Of a stretch of DNA of 64,000 nucleotides, positions 25,677-33,785 are shown piece by piece; the first letter of the stretch is position 1; each line of letters begins with the position of its first letter. Location of the stretch: assembly GCA_963720805.1 (NCBI GenBank), contig CAVRGT010000006.1, positions 248,001 to 312,000 of the forward strand. The letters run 5' to 3'. The position numbers and the translations under genes were made by a program. The stretch comes from VRUE01 sp963720805 (GTDB taxonomy: Bacteria > Actinomycetota > Thermoleophilia > Solirubrobacterales > 70-9). Below the pieces are notes generated by a model. It did not search any database. It was not told where the DNA came from and was given only the letters and a program-made list of their open reading frames with translations.

Positions 25677-25928
25677 CTACGTCATGAGGGTGAGCTGGAC
25701 AATGGGAATCGTCCGATTCGCCTCCGCGGCTTCGCAGCGATACGCCGCGTAGGGCGCGAAGACCCGGTCGGCGCGACCGCGGGTCGCCCGCATCAGCGGC
25801 GGGTCGAGCTTCCAGACGAGGTAGATCGAGAGGAACCGGCCCAGGCGTGTGTTCGAGAACGCCGCGTAGGCGCGGCTGAAGCGGCCGGGCGGCCGGTTAG
25901 GGTCGACGTGCTTGAGCCGGGCGGGCAT
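25677..25928 (-). CDS. Short protein resembling the N-terminus of F420-dependent nitroreductases
   Basis: An 83-residue frame from ATG 25928. The part RLKHVDPNRPPGRFSRAYAAF and LGRFLSIYLVWKLDPPLMRATRGR looks like the opening of deazaflavin (F420)-dependent nitroreductases, but the F420-binding core that should follow is absent and the last 30 residues do not fit. No nearby frame restores the family, so it is either a truncated gene or a different small protein. Confidence 0.35.
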   Translation of the reverse strand: MPARLKHVDPNRPPGRFSRAYAAFSNTRLGRFLSIYLVWKLDPPLMRATRGRADRVFAPYAAYRCEAAEANRTIPIVQLTLMT

Positions 25929-25996
25929 CGTCAGGTCTCCGGCTGGAAGGTATTCGAAACCAAGCTTCATTCCGCTCTCGAAAGGAGCTGCCAGTC

Positions 25997-27163
25997 GTGC
26001 AGAACAGGATCCGGCTCATCGCGGCACTCGTACTCGCCGGCCTCGCCGTCGTCGCAGCAGGTTGTGGTAGCTCGAACTCCGACGAGAGTGGCTCCGACGC
26101 CTTCCAGGTCGGCCTCGAGGCGCCGCTCTCCGGCGAACAGTCGAACCTCGGCCAGGGGATGCTGAAGGGCGCCGAACTGGCGGCGACGAAGCTCAACGAA
26201 GGGGACGGGATTCTCGGCAAGCAGGTCGAGGTCGTGCCGATCGACGACGCCGCCGACCCGGCGACGGGCGTGAAGGCGGCAAAGGCGGCGATCGCCGATG
26301 GCCTCGACGGCATCGTCGGCCCCTACAACTCGGGCGTCGGCGTCGAAACCCTGCCGCTCTACATAAAGGCCGGGCTGGTGCCGATCAGGCTGACCTCCGA
26401 CAACTCGACCAACGGCCTCGGCTTCACCCTGCAGCCGATGACCTACCAAATCGCCCCGGTCGCCTCGCAAGCGCTGACCGACTGGGAGCACGCCAAGACC
26501 GTCGCGATTGCCTACGACCCGACTCAGAACTACACCGTCTCGGTCTCGAAAGCGCTGAAGGAATCGCTGGAAAAGGCGGGCGTCACCGTCACCGCTTACG
26601 AAAAGGTGCAGCCCGGCAAGAAGGACTACACCGACGTGGTCGAAAAGCTCGCGGCGACGAAGCCCGACGTCATCTACGCCGCCGTCTACTTCCCCGAGGG
26701 CGGCCTGATCGCCAAGGAGATGCGGGAAGCGAAAGTGCAATCGCGGTGCATCGCCGACTACGCCTCCTACGACACCGGCTTCGTCGAAACGGCCGGGGTT
26801 GCGGCGGCCCGCGCCTGCCCCGTGGTCGGCGTCCCCGCGCCCGACGACTTCAGCGGCGCCGCGGCCAAGGTGAGCGAATACGAAGACGAATTCGGCGAGG
26901 AACCCGGCACCTGGAGCCCGTACACCTACGACTCGCTCAACTTCCTCGCCGACGGCATCAAGCAGGCCGGCGGCACCGCCGCCAAGAAGCTCACGGGCAC
27001 GCTCAACGGCGTCAAGGCCTGGCAGGGCTGGACCGGCTCGGTCACGATCGACCCCCACAACGGCAACCGGCAGCCCGCGACAGTGGTGATCGTCGATACC
27101 GACGCCAAGGGCCGGCTCCACGTCGACGAGGACTGGGCCAAGGCGGTCGGCGCGCCCTACTGA
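25997..27163 (+). CDS. Branched-chain amino acid ABC transporter substrate-binding lipoprotein
   Basis: A 388-residue periplasmic-binding protein of the LivJ/LivK type. Signal peptide II with lipobox LAVVAAGC near residue 23, then a typical FQVGLEAPLSGEQSNLGQGMLKGAELAATKLN start, IVGPYNSGVGVETLPLY, and the mid-domain YAAVYFPEGGLIAKEM. GTG 25997 has AAAGGAG upstream. No livHMGF permease or ATPase genes are next to it, so it is an orphan binding protein here. The ligand may be an amino acid, amide or aromatic acid. Confidence 0.8.
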   Translation: MQNRIRLIAALVLAGLAVVAAGCGSSNSDESGSDAFQVGLEAPLSGEQSNLGQGMLKGAELAATKLNEGDGILGKQVEVVPIDDAADPATGVKAAKAAIADGLDGIVGPYNSGVGVETLPLYIKAGLVPIRLTSDNSTNGLGFTLQPMTYQIAPVASQALTDWEHAKTVAIAYDPTQNYTVSVSKALKESLEKAGVTVTAYEKVQPGKKDYTDVVEKLAATKPDVIYAAVYFPEGGLIAKEMREAKVQSRCIADYASYDTGFVETAGVAAARACPVVGVPAPDDFSGAAAKVSEYEDEFGEEPGTWSPYTYDSLNFLADGIKQAGGTAAKKLTGTLNGVKAWQGWTGSVTIDPHNGNRQPATVVIVDTDAKGRLHVDEDWAKAVGAPY

Positions 27164-27176
27164 GGGCGCCGACCGC

Positions 27177-28325
27177 TCAGACCGGCTTGGCGAAGAGGGT
27201 GATCGCCGCCAGGATCAGTCCGAGGGCGCCGAAGCCGAGCTTGCGGGGGATCCCCTCTGAGGTGTGCACGGCGACCGCGCACTGGAGCGCGTAGTAGGCG
27301 GCGAAGGCGCGCGAGGCGATCACGATCAGGGTCAGGGTCGGGACCAGCCAGACCAGCAGGATCGCGGCGGCGCCACTGGCGAGGTAGGGACGGGGGCCCT
27401 GCGCCGAGTTGGGGAGGTGCCGGATCAGGTTGCCGTGGGCGGCGACCGTGTCCGCCGTCGCCGCGCTGAACTGGCTGAGGATCGCGCAGAGGACGACGCC
27501 GACCGAGAGGAACGGCAGCAGCCGGTCGGCGATGTCGAGCAGGGTCGCGTCGGCGCCGTCGGCGCTGCCGAGGCCCATCATCGGCGTCGCCACGGCGACG
27601 AAGCCGATGTAGACCGAGGAGGAGACCAGCTGGGACAGCCGGCAGGCCCAGATCCTGGTCTCGCGGTCGTACTCGTCGGTGAGGTAGCGCACGGTCTCGA
27701 AACCCTGGACCGTGATCACGATTCCGCCGAGCACAAGCAGGACGTCGGTGATGCTCCTGCCCGGCATTGGAGGCAGGCTGAGACCGCCGCCGAGAAGGTC
27801 GGCACCGTCGGCGATGAACAGGGCGCCACCGAGCACCGCGGTCAGCACCAGCACCGTGCCGAGCGCCAGTCGCTCGATCCGATCGAGGCCGGAGAAGCCG
27901 CGGCGGACTCCGACCGCGGTGATCAGCAGGACGGCCGCGCAGGCGAGGGCGCGCTCGGCGCTGTCGGACGATTCGGAGGCGACGAACTGGACGACGTACT
28001 GGGCCATGATCCGCAGGTAGAGGGCCACCGAGATCACGTAGGCAACGGCGATCGTGAGGTCCGACGCCCACTCGGCCCGGGTCGTGAAACGGTCGATCCG
28101 GCCGCTTTCGTGAAGCGGCTCGACCTTCTCCATGTTGTGCCGGACAGCGGTACCGATAAGCCAGGCGAAGGCGCAAACGCCGACGATGCCGACCACAGCG
28201 AGGGAGCCGAGCCCGAGCTCGAGGACCGGCACGATGATCAGGAAGCCGCTGCCGAAGATCGATGCCAGCGGCGGGACCGAGGCGAGCAGCACCTGCCGCG
28301 AGAACATCGGCCTGAGCCGGCTCAT
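27177..28325 (-). CDS. APC-superfamily-like amino acid permease
   Basis: A 382-residue membrane protein with about eleven hydrophobic segments. Features that fit APC-type carriers are the early glycine-broken helix LASIFGSGFLIIVPVLELGLG, LVLGGIVITVQGFETVRYLTDEY (the 'G-F-E' helix 6 style motif), and internal polar residues in otherwise hydrophobic helices. Substrate unknown. It is convergent with the binding-protein gene (13 bases apart) and lies just downstream of the thioredoxin-reductase-like gene on the same strand, so it may be co-transcribed with that. Confidence 0.6.
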   Translation of the reverse strand: MSRLRPMFSRQVLLASVPPLASIFGSGFLIIVPVLELGLGSLAVVGIVGVCAFAWLIGTAVRHNMEKVEPLHESGRIDRFTTRAEWASDLTIAVAYVISVALYLRIMAQYVVQFVASESSDSAERALACAAVLLITAVGVRRGFSGLDRIERLALGTVLVLTAVLGGALFIADGADLLGGGLSLPPMPGRSITDVLLVLGGIVITVQGFETVRYLTDEYDRETRIWACRLSQLVSSSVYIGFVAVATPMMGLGSADGADATLLDIADRLLPFLSVGVVLCAILSQFSAATADTVAAHGNLIRHLPNSAQGPRPYLASGAAAILLVWLVPTLTLIVIASRAFAAYYALQCAVAVHTSEGIPRKLGFGALGLILAAITLFAKPV

Positions 28326-28362
28326 CGCTCACCCCCGACCGGCATCACTCGCTGACCGCGAG

Positions 28363-30051
28363 TCAAACCCGGTCGCGCAGCTGGAGCTGCTCGGCCGCAA
28401 AGAGCTCGTGGACGAGTCTGATCGCGATCGAGCCCTCACCGACCGCGGAGGCGACGCGGTTGATCGAGCCATGGCGGACGTCGCCGGCGGCGAAGACGCC
28501 GGGCATGCTGGTCTCGAGCGAGAACGGGTCGCGCTCCAACGGCCAGATGCCGTCCCCGAGATCGGCCCCGGTGCGGATGAAGCCGCCGTCGGCCAGGGTG
28601 CACGCCGCCGAGAGCCACTCGGTGTTCGGGCGGGCGCCGATCAGCAGGAAGAGCTCATCGGCCGCGACCGTCTCCGTCGTCCCGTCGGCGCCGGAGCGCA
28701 GGACGAGGCGCTCGAGCCAGCCGTCATCGCCGGCGCCGCCGCCGACGACCTCGGTGCCGAGCCGCACCTCGATGTTGGGCGTGCCCTCAACCTGCGTCAC
28801 CAGGTAGTGAGACATCCCCTTCGCCAGTGAGTCGGCCCGCACCACGAGCGTCACCCGGCGGGCGAATTCGGCCAGGTGCAGGGCGGCCTGACCGGCCGAG
28901 TTGGCGCCGCCGACGACGTAGACCTCCTCGTCGACCGTCGTCGGTGCCTCCGAGGCGGGGCCGCTGTAGAAGACGCCGGCCCCGACCAGGGCCTCGAGCT
29001 CGGGGACGCCGAGCCGGTGGTAGGTGGCGCCGGTGGAGAGGATGACCGCGGGGGCGCTGACCTCGCCGCCGTCAGAGAGCGCGACGTGGATGCGCTCACC
29101 CTCGCGCCGGATCCCGATCGCGTCGTGCATGAAGGCGAACTTGGCGCCGAAGACCCAGGCCTGCTCGTAGGCGCTCTCGGCCAGCCGGCGGCCGCTGACC
29201 CCGCGCGGGAAGCCGAGGTAGTTGCGGATCAGCGAGCTCGAGGTCGCCTGGCCGCCGACGCCGCCGTCGTCGACGACGAGCGTCCGGAAGCCCTCCGAGG
29301 CGCCGTAGACCGCCGCCGAGAGACCGGCCGGCCCGCCGCCGACGATGATCACGTCGTACTCGCGCCGGTCGGGTGCGATCGTCGCCCCCGAGGCACTCGC
29401 CAACTCCAGGTTGGTCGGGTTGGCGAGCACGGTGCCGTTCGGGAAGACGACAAGCGGCAGCGGCTCCTCGCCGCCCGCCTCCTCGACCAGCGCCCGCCCG
29501 TCGGGCGAGTCGGCGAGGACGAAGGCGTGCGGCACCGCGCAGCGGCCGAGTACCTCCTTCAGCTCCTGTCCCCTGCCGGTCCACGACTCGCTGACGATGT
29601 GGACGGTGTGGGGTGAGACCAGCCGCGCGTGGGCCCACTCGAGCAGGAAGGTCGAGACCGACTGGTGGAAGAGCTCGTCGGGCGACTGCGACGGCCTGAT
29701 CACGTAGTACTCGATCTGCCGCCGCGCCATCGCCTCGAAGATCTCCCCCGCGGTTTGGCCGTCGCCCCAGGCGCCCCACTCGATCAGCAGCCCGCGCTGG
29801 GCGTGGGCGTGGATCTCGCGCACCCGGCCCAGCAGCTCACCGCTGCTGCCCTGGCCCAGCGAATGCGCGGCGAGGACGAGTGCGACGTCCTCGCCCGCGG
29901 CCGCCAGCGCCTCGAGCTCCGCGATTGCCTCCTGCGCCGAGGACACGCAGACGACGCGGTAGCTCCGCGAGTAGCGGTCGACCAGCTCGCGTTCGACCTT
30001 ACGCAGCGAGCGCTCGTCTTCATCGACCGCGAATAGGACGGGAACGGACAC
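28363..30051 (-). CDS. Receiver-like/thioredoxin-fold/thioredoxin reductase-like fusion protein
   Basis: About 562 residues in three parts. Residues 1-125 resemble a CheY receiver (VLFAVDEDERSLRKVERELVDRYSRSYRV). Residues ~150-230 look like a glutaredoxin/thioredoxin-fold insert (VHIVSESWTGRGQELKEVLGRC, LPLVVFPNGTVL). The rest is a thioredoxin-reductase-type FAD/NADPH module (DVIIVGGGPAGLSAAVYGASEG, VYVVGGANSAGQAALHLAEFA, GVFAAGDVR). The redox CxxC of true thioredoxin reductases (CATC) is replaced by SGPASE, so it cannot reduce thioredoxin in the usual way. Start GTG 30051; TTG 30060 is possible. Confidence 0.8.
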   Translation of the reverse strand: MSVPVLFAVDEDERSLRKVERELVDRYSRSYRVVCVSSAQEAIAELEALAAAGEDVALVLAAHSLGQGSSGELLGRVREIHAHAQRGLLIEWGAWGDGQTAGEIFEAMARRQIEYYVIRPSQSPDELFHQSVSTFLLEWAHARLVSPHTVHIVSESWTGRGQELKEVLGRCAVPHAFVLADSPDGRALVEEAGGEEPLPLVVFPNGTVLANPTNLELASASGATIAPDRREYDVIIVGGGPAGLSAAVYGASEGFRTLVVDDGGVGGQATSSSLIRNYLGFPRGVSGRRLAESAYEQAWVFGAKFAFMHDAIGIRREGERIHVALSDGGEVSAPAVILSTGATYHRLGVPELEALVGAGVFYSGPASEAPTTVDEEVYVVGGANSAGQAALHLAEFARRVTLVVRADSLAKGMSHYLVTQVEGTPNIEVRLGTEVVGGGAGDDGWLERLVLRSGADGTTETVAADELFLLIGARPNTEWLSAACTLADGGFIRTGADLGDGIWPLERDPFSLETSMPGVFAAGDVRHGSINRVASAVGEGSIAIRLVHELFAAEQLQLRDRV

Positions 30052-30080
30052 GGCAACCAAGCTACCGTGCCGGTCGAGCC

Positions 30081-30248
30081 TTATTTCGGCAGCTCTTCGC
30101 CGCCGCGCTCGCGGACCATGTAGAGCGCGTACCAGTCCGGCCAGTTCGGGTCCTCCTCGCCGGTTCGCTTCTCGTGCTCGCCGTGTGCCTCGGCCGCCCG
30201 CCTCAACGCTGCCGCCAGGTCCTCGACTGACTCGTATGCGGTTGCCAT
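30081..30248 (-). CDS. Small conserved protein accompanying VOC gene
   Basis: A 55-residue frame, MATAYESVEDLAAALRRAAE to VRERGGEELPK, too short for many gene callers. The C-terminal EDPNWPDWYALYMVRE resembles segments seen as short partner proteins or C-terminal tails of VOC/glyoxalase-type proteins in actinobacteria. It follows the VOC gene by 12 bases on the same strand. Function unknown. Confidence 0.65.
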   Translation of the reverse strand: MATAYESVEDLAAALRRAAEAHGEHEKRTGEEDPNWPDWYALYMVRERGGEELPK

Positions 30249-30260
30249 CGGTCGCTCCTC

Positions 30261-30761
30261 TCAGCGACCCGGAAGCCGGGTCTTAATCTCTTGCAACAGC
30301 CAGCCGTTGCCGTCCGGATCGCTGAAGGCGACGAACGAGCCGTAGTCGGCGTGCTCGGGCGCCGGCCCGTCAACGCGCCCGGCGACGCCGGCGTGATGGA
30401 AGATCCCAGTCGCGTCGTGGAAGGGCTCGCCGACCTCGACCCCGCGGGCGAGCAGATCGGCGCGCGCTGCGTCGATGTCGTAGACCGATAGCTGCAGCCC
30501 CTCGTAGGAGCCCGGCGGAGCAGAAGTGACCCCCTCGCCGAAGATGATCGAGCAGGCCGACCCCGGCGGCGTCAGCTGCACGACCCGATAGCCGTCCTCG
30601 ACTGTCAGATCGGCGTCGAGGCGCCAGCCCAGCCCCTCGTAGAACCCCTTCGCTCGGTCGACGTCAGAGACCGGCAGGACCACGACCTCGAGCTTTACCT
30701 CTCCCGCGCTAACAGGCGGGGTGCCCGCAGCGCCTTCGCTGTTCGCTTCCACATTGCTCAT
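30261..30761 (-). CDS. VOC family (glyoxalase/bleomycin-resistance fold) protein
   Basis: A 166-residue protein with one pair of beta-alpha-beta-beta-beta units: VKLEVVVLPVSDVDRAKGFYEGLGWRLD and the closing SFVAFSDPDGNGWLLQEIKTR. DPDGN and the metal-type residues fit the VOC fold. ATG 30761 is chosen because GGAGG precedes it by five bases. Likely a dimeric metal enzyme or binding protein of unknown ligand, in an operon with the 55-residue gene. Confidence 0.8.
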   Translation of the reverse strand: MSNVEANSEGAAGTPPVSAGEVKLEVVVLPVSDVDRAKGFYEGLGWRLDADLTVEDGYRVVQLTPPGSACSIIFGEGVTSAPPGSYEGLQLSVYDIDAARADLLARGVEVGEPFHDATGIFHHAGVAGRVDGPAPEHADYGSFVAFSDPDGNGWLLQEIKTRLPGR

Positions 30762-30840
30762 CTCAACCTCCATCCTGGGATCGGGCGCGACTTTCCCGCA
30801 CCCTCTCCCCCACCCGATCGAAAGTCAACGCCAGACATGG

Positions 30841-30920
30841 CTCGGTGAAGACGTATGGGCATAGCACCGCCCGTCATATCCGATGTTTGAGCTCAAAATC
30901 TGCGACCTCAAAGCCCTCGA
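30841..30920 (-). pseudogene. ORF6N-domain gene fragment, copy A
   Basis: The minus strand reads ALRSQILSSNIGYDGRCYA and, after one frame change, PYVFT. This matches the LRSQIAISNGGSGGRRYAPYVFTEQG segment of the intact ORF6N gene at 33786-34349. Nothing else of the gene remains. Confidence 0.6.
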
Positions 30921-30965
30921 CCCGGTTTGAACCCCGGCTCAACGATGGGCAGTCCAGACGGAGAT

Positions 30966-31394
30966 CTATTCCGCCTTGAGGGAGGGATCCAGGTGCCTGA
31001 GGTTTTTCTCAACTGCCCGAAGGTAGGGACGAAAAAAGCGAGCGTCAGACGTGAAGCCCATAGTCGATCCCCTGGCCTCAATCCTCATCGCGCATGCGGT
31101 GCGTCCTGCGGTGGAGCCTTCGACTTCGAACTTCACTTTTGTACCGATCGCCGACTCCATCTCTGCAGCCTGCCGGCCGGTGCCTCCGCCACTTATCGCA
31201 CCAATCCCAGATCGTCCCTGGTAGACGGCGACCGCCCCGCTACTCGATCGAGATACCGACCAGTTCCCTTTTGCCAGCAAACCGCCATGACCGGTGAAGG
31301 CGTCGAAAAACGCAGTTGCGCACTGGTCCGGTGAGCCATTGACCTCATACATCCACCTCGACCGCAGGTTGAAGAACTTCAGTGACGGCGACAT
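30966..31394 (-). CDS. Hypothetical protein
   Basis: A 142-residue soluble protein starting MSPSLKFFNLRSRWMYEVNG. It has an alpha/beta pattern, with CATAFFDAFTGHGGLL near residue 25 and a C-terminal GFTSDARFFRPYLRAVEKNLRHLDP. The clean codon usage and balanced composition suggest a real gene, and I believe similar short proteins occur in other actinobacteria, but I cannot name a family or function. Sits between two ORF6N relics. Confidence 0.5.
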   Translation of the reverse strand: MSPSLKFFNLRSRWMYEVNGSPDQCATAFFDAFTGHGGLLAKGNWSVSRSSSGAVAVYQGRSGIGAISGGGTGRQAAEMESAIGTKVKFEVEGSTAGRTACAMRIEARGSTMGFTSDARFFRPYLRAVEKNLRHLDPSLKAE

Positions 31395-31499
31395 TCCCGC
31401 TCCCTCATCTCTTGACGACGCAACTGCGTCAGGAATTTTCGAAAGATCAGAAATCTAGTCGCTATTTAAGAATGGCGGGTTCAGCTCCGGATTTGGCCA

Positions 31500-31560
31500 G
31501 CGTGCCTCGGCCCTCGTTTGAGGTTGCAATTTGTGACCTCAAAGCCTCGACCTCTGACGG
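31500..31560 (-). pseudogene. ORF6N-domain gene fragment, copy B
   Basis: The minus strand reads SEVEALRSQIATSNEGRGT, the same conserved ORF6N segment as copy A and the intact gene. Flanking sequence does not continue the domain. Confidence 0.55.
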
Positions 31561-31596
31561 CCCGAGGACATATAGAGGCTCTTTCTGGTGCGGCCT

Positions 31597-31772
31597 CTAC
31601 TCGGGCCGAGTCAGGATCTCGTGCCCGCCGACGCGCAGCCATTCGATGTGGACCTCCCCCACCTTGACCTCGGTGCCGTACCGGAAGGTGGCGCGGCCGT
31701 CACCGCCGCTCGCGCGGCATCCGCGCGAACTCCCGAGCGAAGCTCGGGGACAGCCCGTAGGTGGGGCTCATC
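31597..31772 (-). pseudogene. Truncated RelE/HigB-like toxin
   Basis: ATG 31772 starts MSPTYGLSPSFAREFARMPRERR and stops; a second frame continues DGRATFRYGTEVKVGEVHIEWLRVGGHEIL to 31597. The end resembles the closing strand block of RelE-superfamily toxins, but only about 60 of the usual 90-110 residues are present, so it has lost its middle as well as its frame. The start overlaps the antitoxin-like stop (TGATGA). Confidence 0.45.
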
Positions 31773-31989
31773 AATCGTCCTGCTGAGATGATGCCGCGCC
31801 GAGACGATCCAAGGCGTCAAGGAACTCATCGCTGCTGAGTGGCCGATCCGAGGCCTCGGCAATGACCTCCTCGACGGTCTCGGGAACGAACACCAGGGAG
31901 CCGTCCTGGCGCCGCTCGGAAACCTTGTAACGACCTAGCCGCCCTCCGGCTGCGTCGGCTGCCGTGATGTCTACAACAAGCATCTTCAT
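31771..31989 (-). CDS. Putative antitoxin of a broken toxin-antitoxin pair
   Basis: A 72-residue acidic protein: MKMLVVDITAADAAGGRLGRY, a beta-like VSERRQDGSLVFVPE and a helical tail PLSSDEFLDALDRLG. Size, charge and overlap with the toxin remnant fit an antitoxin. No DNA-binding motif is recognisable. Confidence 0.5.
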   Translation of the reverse strand: MKMLVVDITAADAAGGRLGRYKVSERRQDGSLVFVPETVEEVIAEASDRPLSSDEFLDALDRLGAASSQQDD

Positions 31990-32110
31990 CCCCCTTCAGT
32001 GTCCCAGGCGGTTGGCATGACCTCAAGATTGAGGCTCACCAGCGGACCGAGAGAGACTCCAGCCGCAGCCGCAGCCGCCGCCGATGAACTCCAGGAGCAT
32101 GACAGACGAG

Positions 32111-32158
32111 CCGGATGCTTCTGTCTGCGGAAATCGGCCTAACTGGACGGTATTTGAA
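32111..32158. repeat. tRNA-Pro-linked repeat R1
   Basis: CCGGATGCTTCTGTCTGCGG followed by AAATCGG is the same 27-base sequence (one mismatch) that abuts the 3' end of tRNA-Pro at 34371-34397. It continues with CTAACTGGACGGTATTTGAA, shared with R2 and resembling a decayed tRNA T-arm. Confidence 0.65.
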
Positions 32159-32198
32159 CCGCGGCGCTACCGCACGAATCCGGGCCCTGCACGACAAA

Positions 32199-32242
32199 GC
32201 CCCGGCCGCATAACTCCAAGGAGTCCTAGGCGGGACCGGGGC
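32199..32242. terminator. Hairpin upstream of Abi pseudogene
   Basis: GCCCCGG and CCGGGGC form an outer stem, and ACTCC/GGAGT an inner one. On the minus strand it is followed by a short TTTGTCG. It may be a terminator or a structured leader; no gene on either side decides it. Confidence 0.35.
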
Positions 32243-32245
32243 GTC

Positions 32246-32893
32246 TTGAACAGCGTAGCGCGACCATGGAGGAAGCAACAAGCACGCGCCTGGCTATCCG
32301 AGCCACGCTACACGCGGTTCCTCGACGCCGCCAATGGCGATCACGAGCGAGCGATAGCGCTGTATGAGTGGCATGTCGACCTCTCCGTCGCATCGTTCGG
32401 CTTGATTCACCGCTTCGAGGTGCTCCTGCGCAACGCGATTGACGGCATGCTCGGCGAGGGCCAGCCGCAAACGCCGATCAAGGACACCTGGCTGCTGGAT
32501 TTCGAGATCCTCCAGCCCGACGGAATCAAGCAGGTGATCGTCGCAATCGAGCGACTCGAGCGGGGCAAGCTCGTCACTCGGGGCGTGTCGTCGCAGGGGT
32601 CTCCTTTGCCTTCTGGGCTGGACTGTTCGGCCGTCGCTATGAGGAGTTGTGGAGGCACCGTCTCCGCGCTGCGTTCCCGCAAGAAGCATTGACCCGCAAG
32701 GATCTTCAGCGCTCGCATGCGCCGCGTCCAGCGTTTCCGCAACCGCGTCGCCCATCACGACTCGCTCCTCGACCAAGACGCCCCGGCGCGCCTCGAAGAC
32801 ATGCTCGCGATTGCCGGTTGGATCGACCCTGCGGCGCAGGAGTGGCTTGCCGGTCGCTCCGATGCACTCGCTATCGCGCAACAGATGCCGTAA
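32246..32893 (+). pseudogene. Abi-family (HEPN-type) abortive infection protein, frameshifted
   Basis: From TTG 32246 the frame gives LSEPRYTRFLDAANGDHERA, IALYEWHVDLSVASFGLIHRFEVLLRNAID, the typical opening of Abi_2-type proteins. After breaks near 32590 and 32690 other frames give GVSFAFWAGLFGRRYEELWR and MRRVQRFRNRVAHHDSLL. RNRVAH is the HEPN RNase motif R-x4-H. The stop is at 32891-32893. Two indels in a short gene lying between tRNA-linked repeats suggest real decay. Confidence 0.6.
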
Positions 32894-32917
32894 CCGCGAT
32901 CTGATCGAGCTACTGGG

Positions 32918-32964
32918 CCGAATGCTTTTGTCTGAGAGATCGGGCTAACTGGACGGTATTTGAA
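32918..32964. repeat. tRNA-Pro-linked repeat R2
   Basis: CCGAATGCTTTTGTCTGAGA and GATCGGG, a diverged copy of the 27-base repeat, followed by CTAACTGGACGGTATTTGAA exactly as in R1. It separates the Abi pseudogene from the HigB/Xre/ORF6N block. Confidence 0.6.
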
Positions 32965-33011
32965 TCAAGTTCAGGACCTGATCGCGCGCCTCGACTTGAG
33001 CCCGGCCGAGC

Positions 33012-33326
33012 CTATGCCTTGAGATCGGCCTGAATGAAGTCGTCGGCCGATGCAAATGGTGGCGGGTCATCAGAGATTTTCGCGGCGAGAGCACGTACGG
33101 CCTCGTATTCGGCGTCGGACAGCTTCGTCTTGTTGGCCTTTGCCCGTCCATCGACGATCACCACGCGACGTTCCTTGCGCTGCCAAAGCACGAATAGGCG
33201 GTAAAGCTTCTCCCCCTGCTTGTCGCGCACCTCGTGAAGATCGGCCAAGTCTCCCTTCATCGGGCAGTGGCTGTGGCGATCAGCCCACTGATCGGGGCCC
33301 GTCGTCTTGGTCCACAAGCCACTCAA
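33012..33326 (-). CDS. RelE/HigB-like (Gp49 type) toxin
   Basis: A 104-residue protein with the HigB/Gp49 pattern: PMKGDLADLHEVRDKQGEKLYRLFVLWQRKERRVVIVDGRAKANKTKLSDAEYEAV. Such toxins are ribosome-dependent mRNA cleavers. The N-terminal strand-helix that usually precedes this is short or missing, and the only starts are TTGs near 33326, so the toxin may be truncated at its 5' end; another frame (MRSGVEWLVDQDDG) just upstream may be its lost beginning. Divergent from an Xre-type gene rather than in one operon with it. Confidence 0.6.
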   Translation of the reverse strand: MSGLWTKTTGPDQWADRHSHCPMKGDLADLHEVRDKQGEKLYRLFVLWQRKERRVVIVDGRAKANKTKLSDAEYEAVRALAAKISDDPPPFASADDFIQADLKA

Positions 33327-33387
33327 CCCCCGAGCGCATTTACGAAGCGTATTGACTGCAACCGACGATCAGACGCACCCGTTCTGT

Positions 33388-33417
33388 GTTGCGTTTATGC
33401 AACGAACACGCTACCCT
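33388..33417 (+). promoter_or_regulatory. Promoter and operator of the Xre-type gene
   Basis: TTGCGT (33389-33394), 17 bases, TACCCT (33412-33417), then GTG at 33424, giving a leaderless mRNA. GTTGC-GTTTAT-GCAAC at 33388-33403 is an inverted repeat over the -35 box, a likely autoregulatory operator that also faces the divergent toxin gene. Confidence 0.5.
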
Positions 33418-33423
33418 CCCTTC

Positions 33424-33744
33424 GTGGCCAAGCCGCGGAATCCTCACGATGCAGCTCTCGCCTCCCTTATTCCCAGCCAGGAGAGGGGCGACGACGAGCG
33501 CCGCGTAAAGGCGCTCGTCGCGCGCAACAAGCTTCTCAGCACCCTGGAGTCTGTCCGCGAGGCCGAAAAGCTCTCCAAGAAGGACCTCGCCGATCGAGCG
33601 GGCCTAGATGCGTCCAGTGTCCGGCGCATGTTGACCACCGAGACCGCGAACCCAACCACCGAGAACGCGTTCCTGCTCCTCAGCGCCATGGGCATCAAGC
33701 TCGAGGCGGTCCTCCCATCCGGCAGCCGAGTCGACATCGTCTAA
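33424..33744 (+). CDS. Xre-family HTH protein (putative antitoxin)
   Basis: A 106-residue protein with a helix-turn-helix SVREAEKLSKKDLADRAGLDASSVRRMLT at residues ~45-73 and a C-terminal dimer-like NPTTENAFLLLSAMGIKLEAVLP, as in HigA/Xre antitoxins. GTG 33424 is favoured by the promoter spacing; an ATG at 33397 would need a start inside that promoter. It likely represses both divergent promoters. Confidence 0.7.
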   Translation: MAKPRNPHDAALASLIPSQERGDDERRVKALVARNKLLSTLESVREAEKLSKKDLADRAGLDASSVRRMLTTETANPTTENAFLLLSAMGIKLEAVLPSGSRVDIV

Positions 33745-33785
33745 CTCGCGTCCGCCAACAACTGGCGCACTGCACGACGTGACCG

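Noticed and set aside
30915..30945. A tRNA-like GGTTTGAACC stretch
   Set aside because: The arms around the putative T loop do not pair properly and no anticodon or acceptor stem can be drawn.
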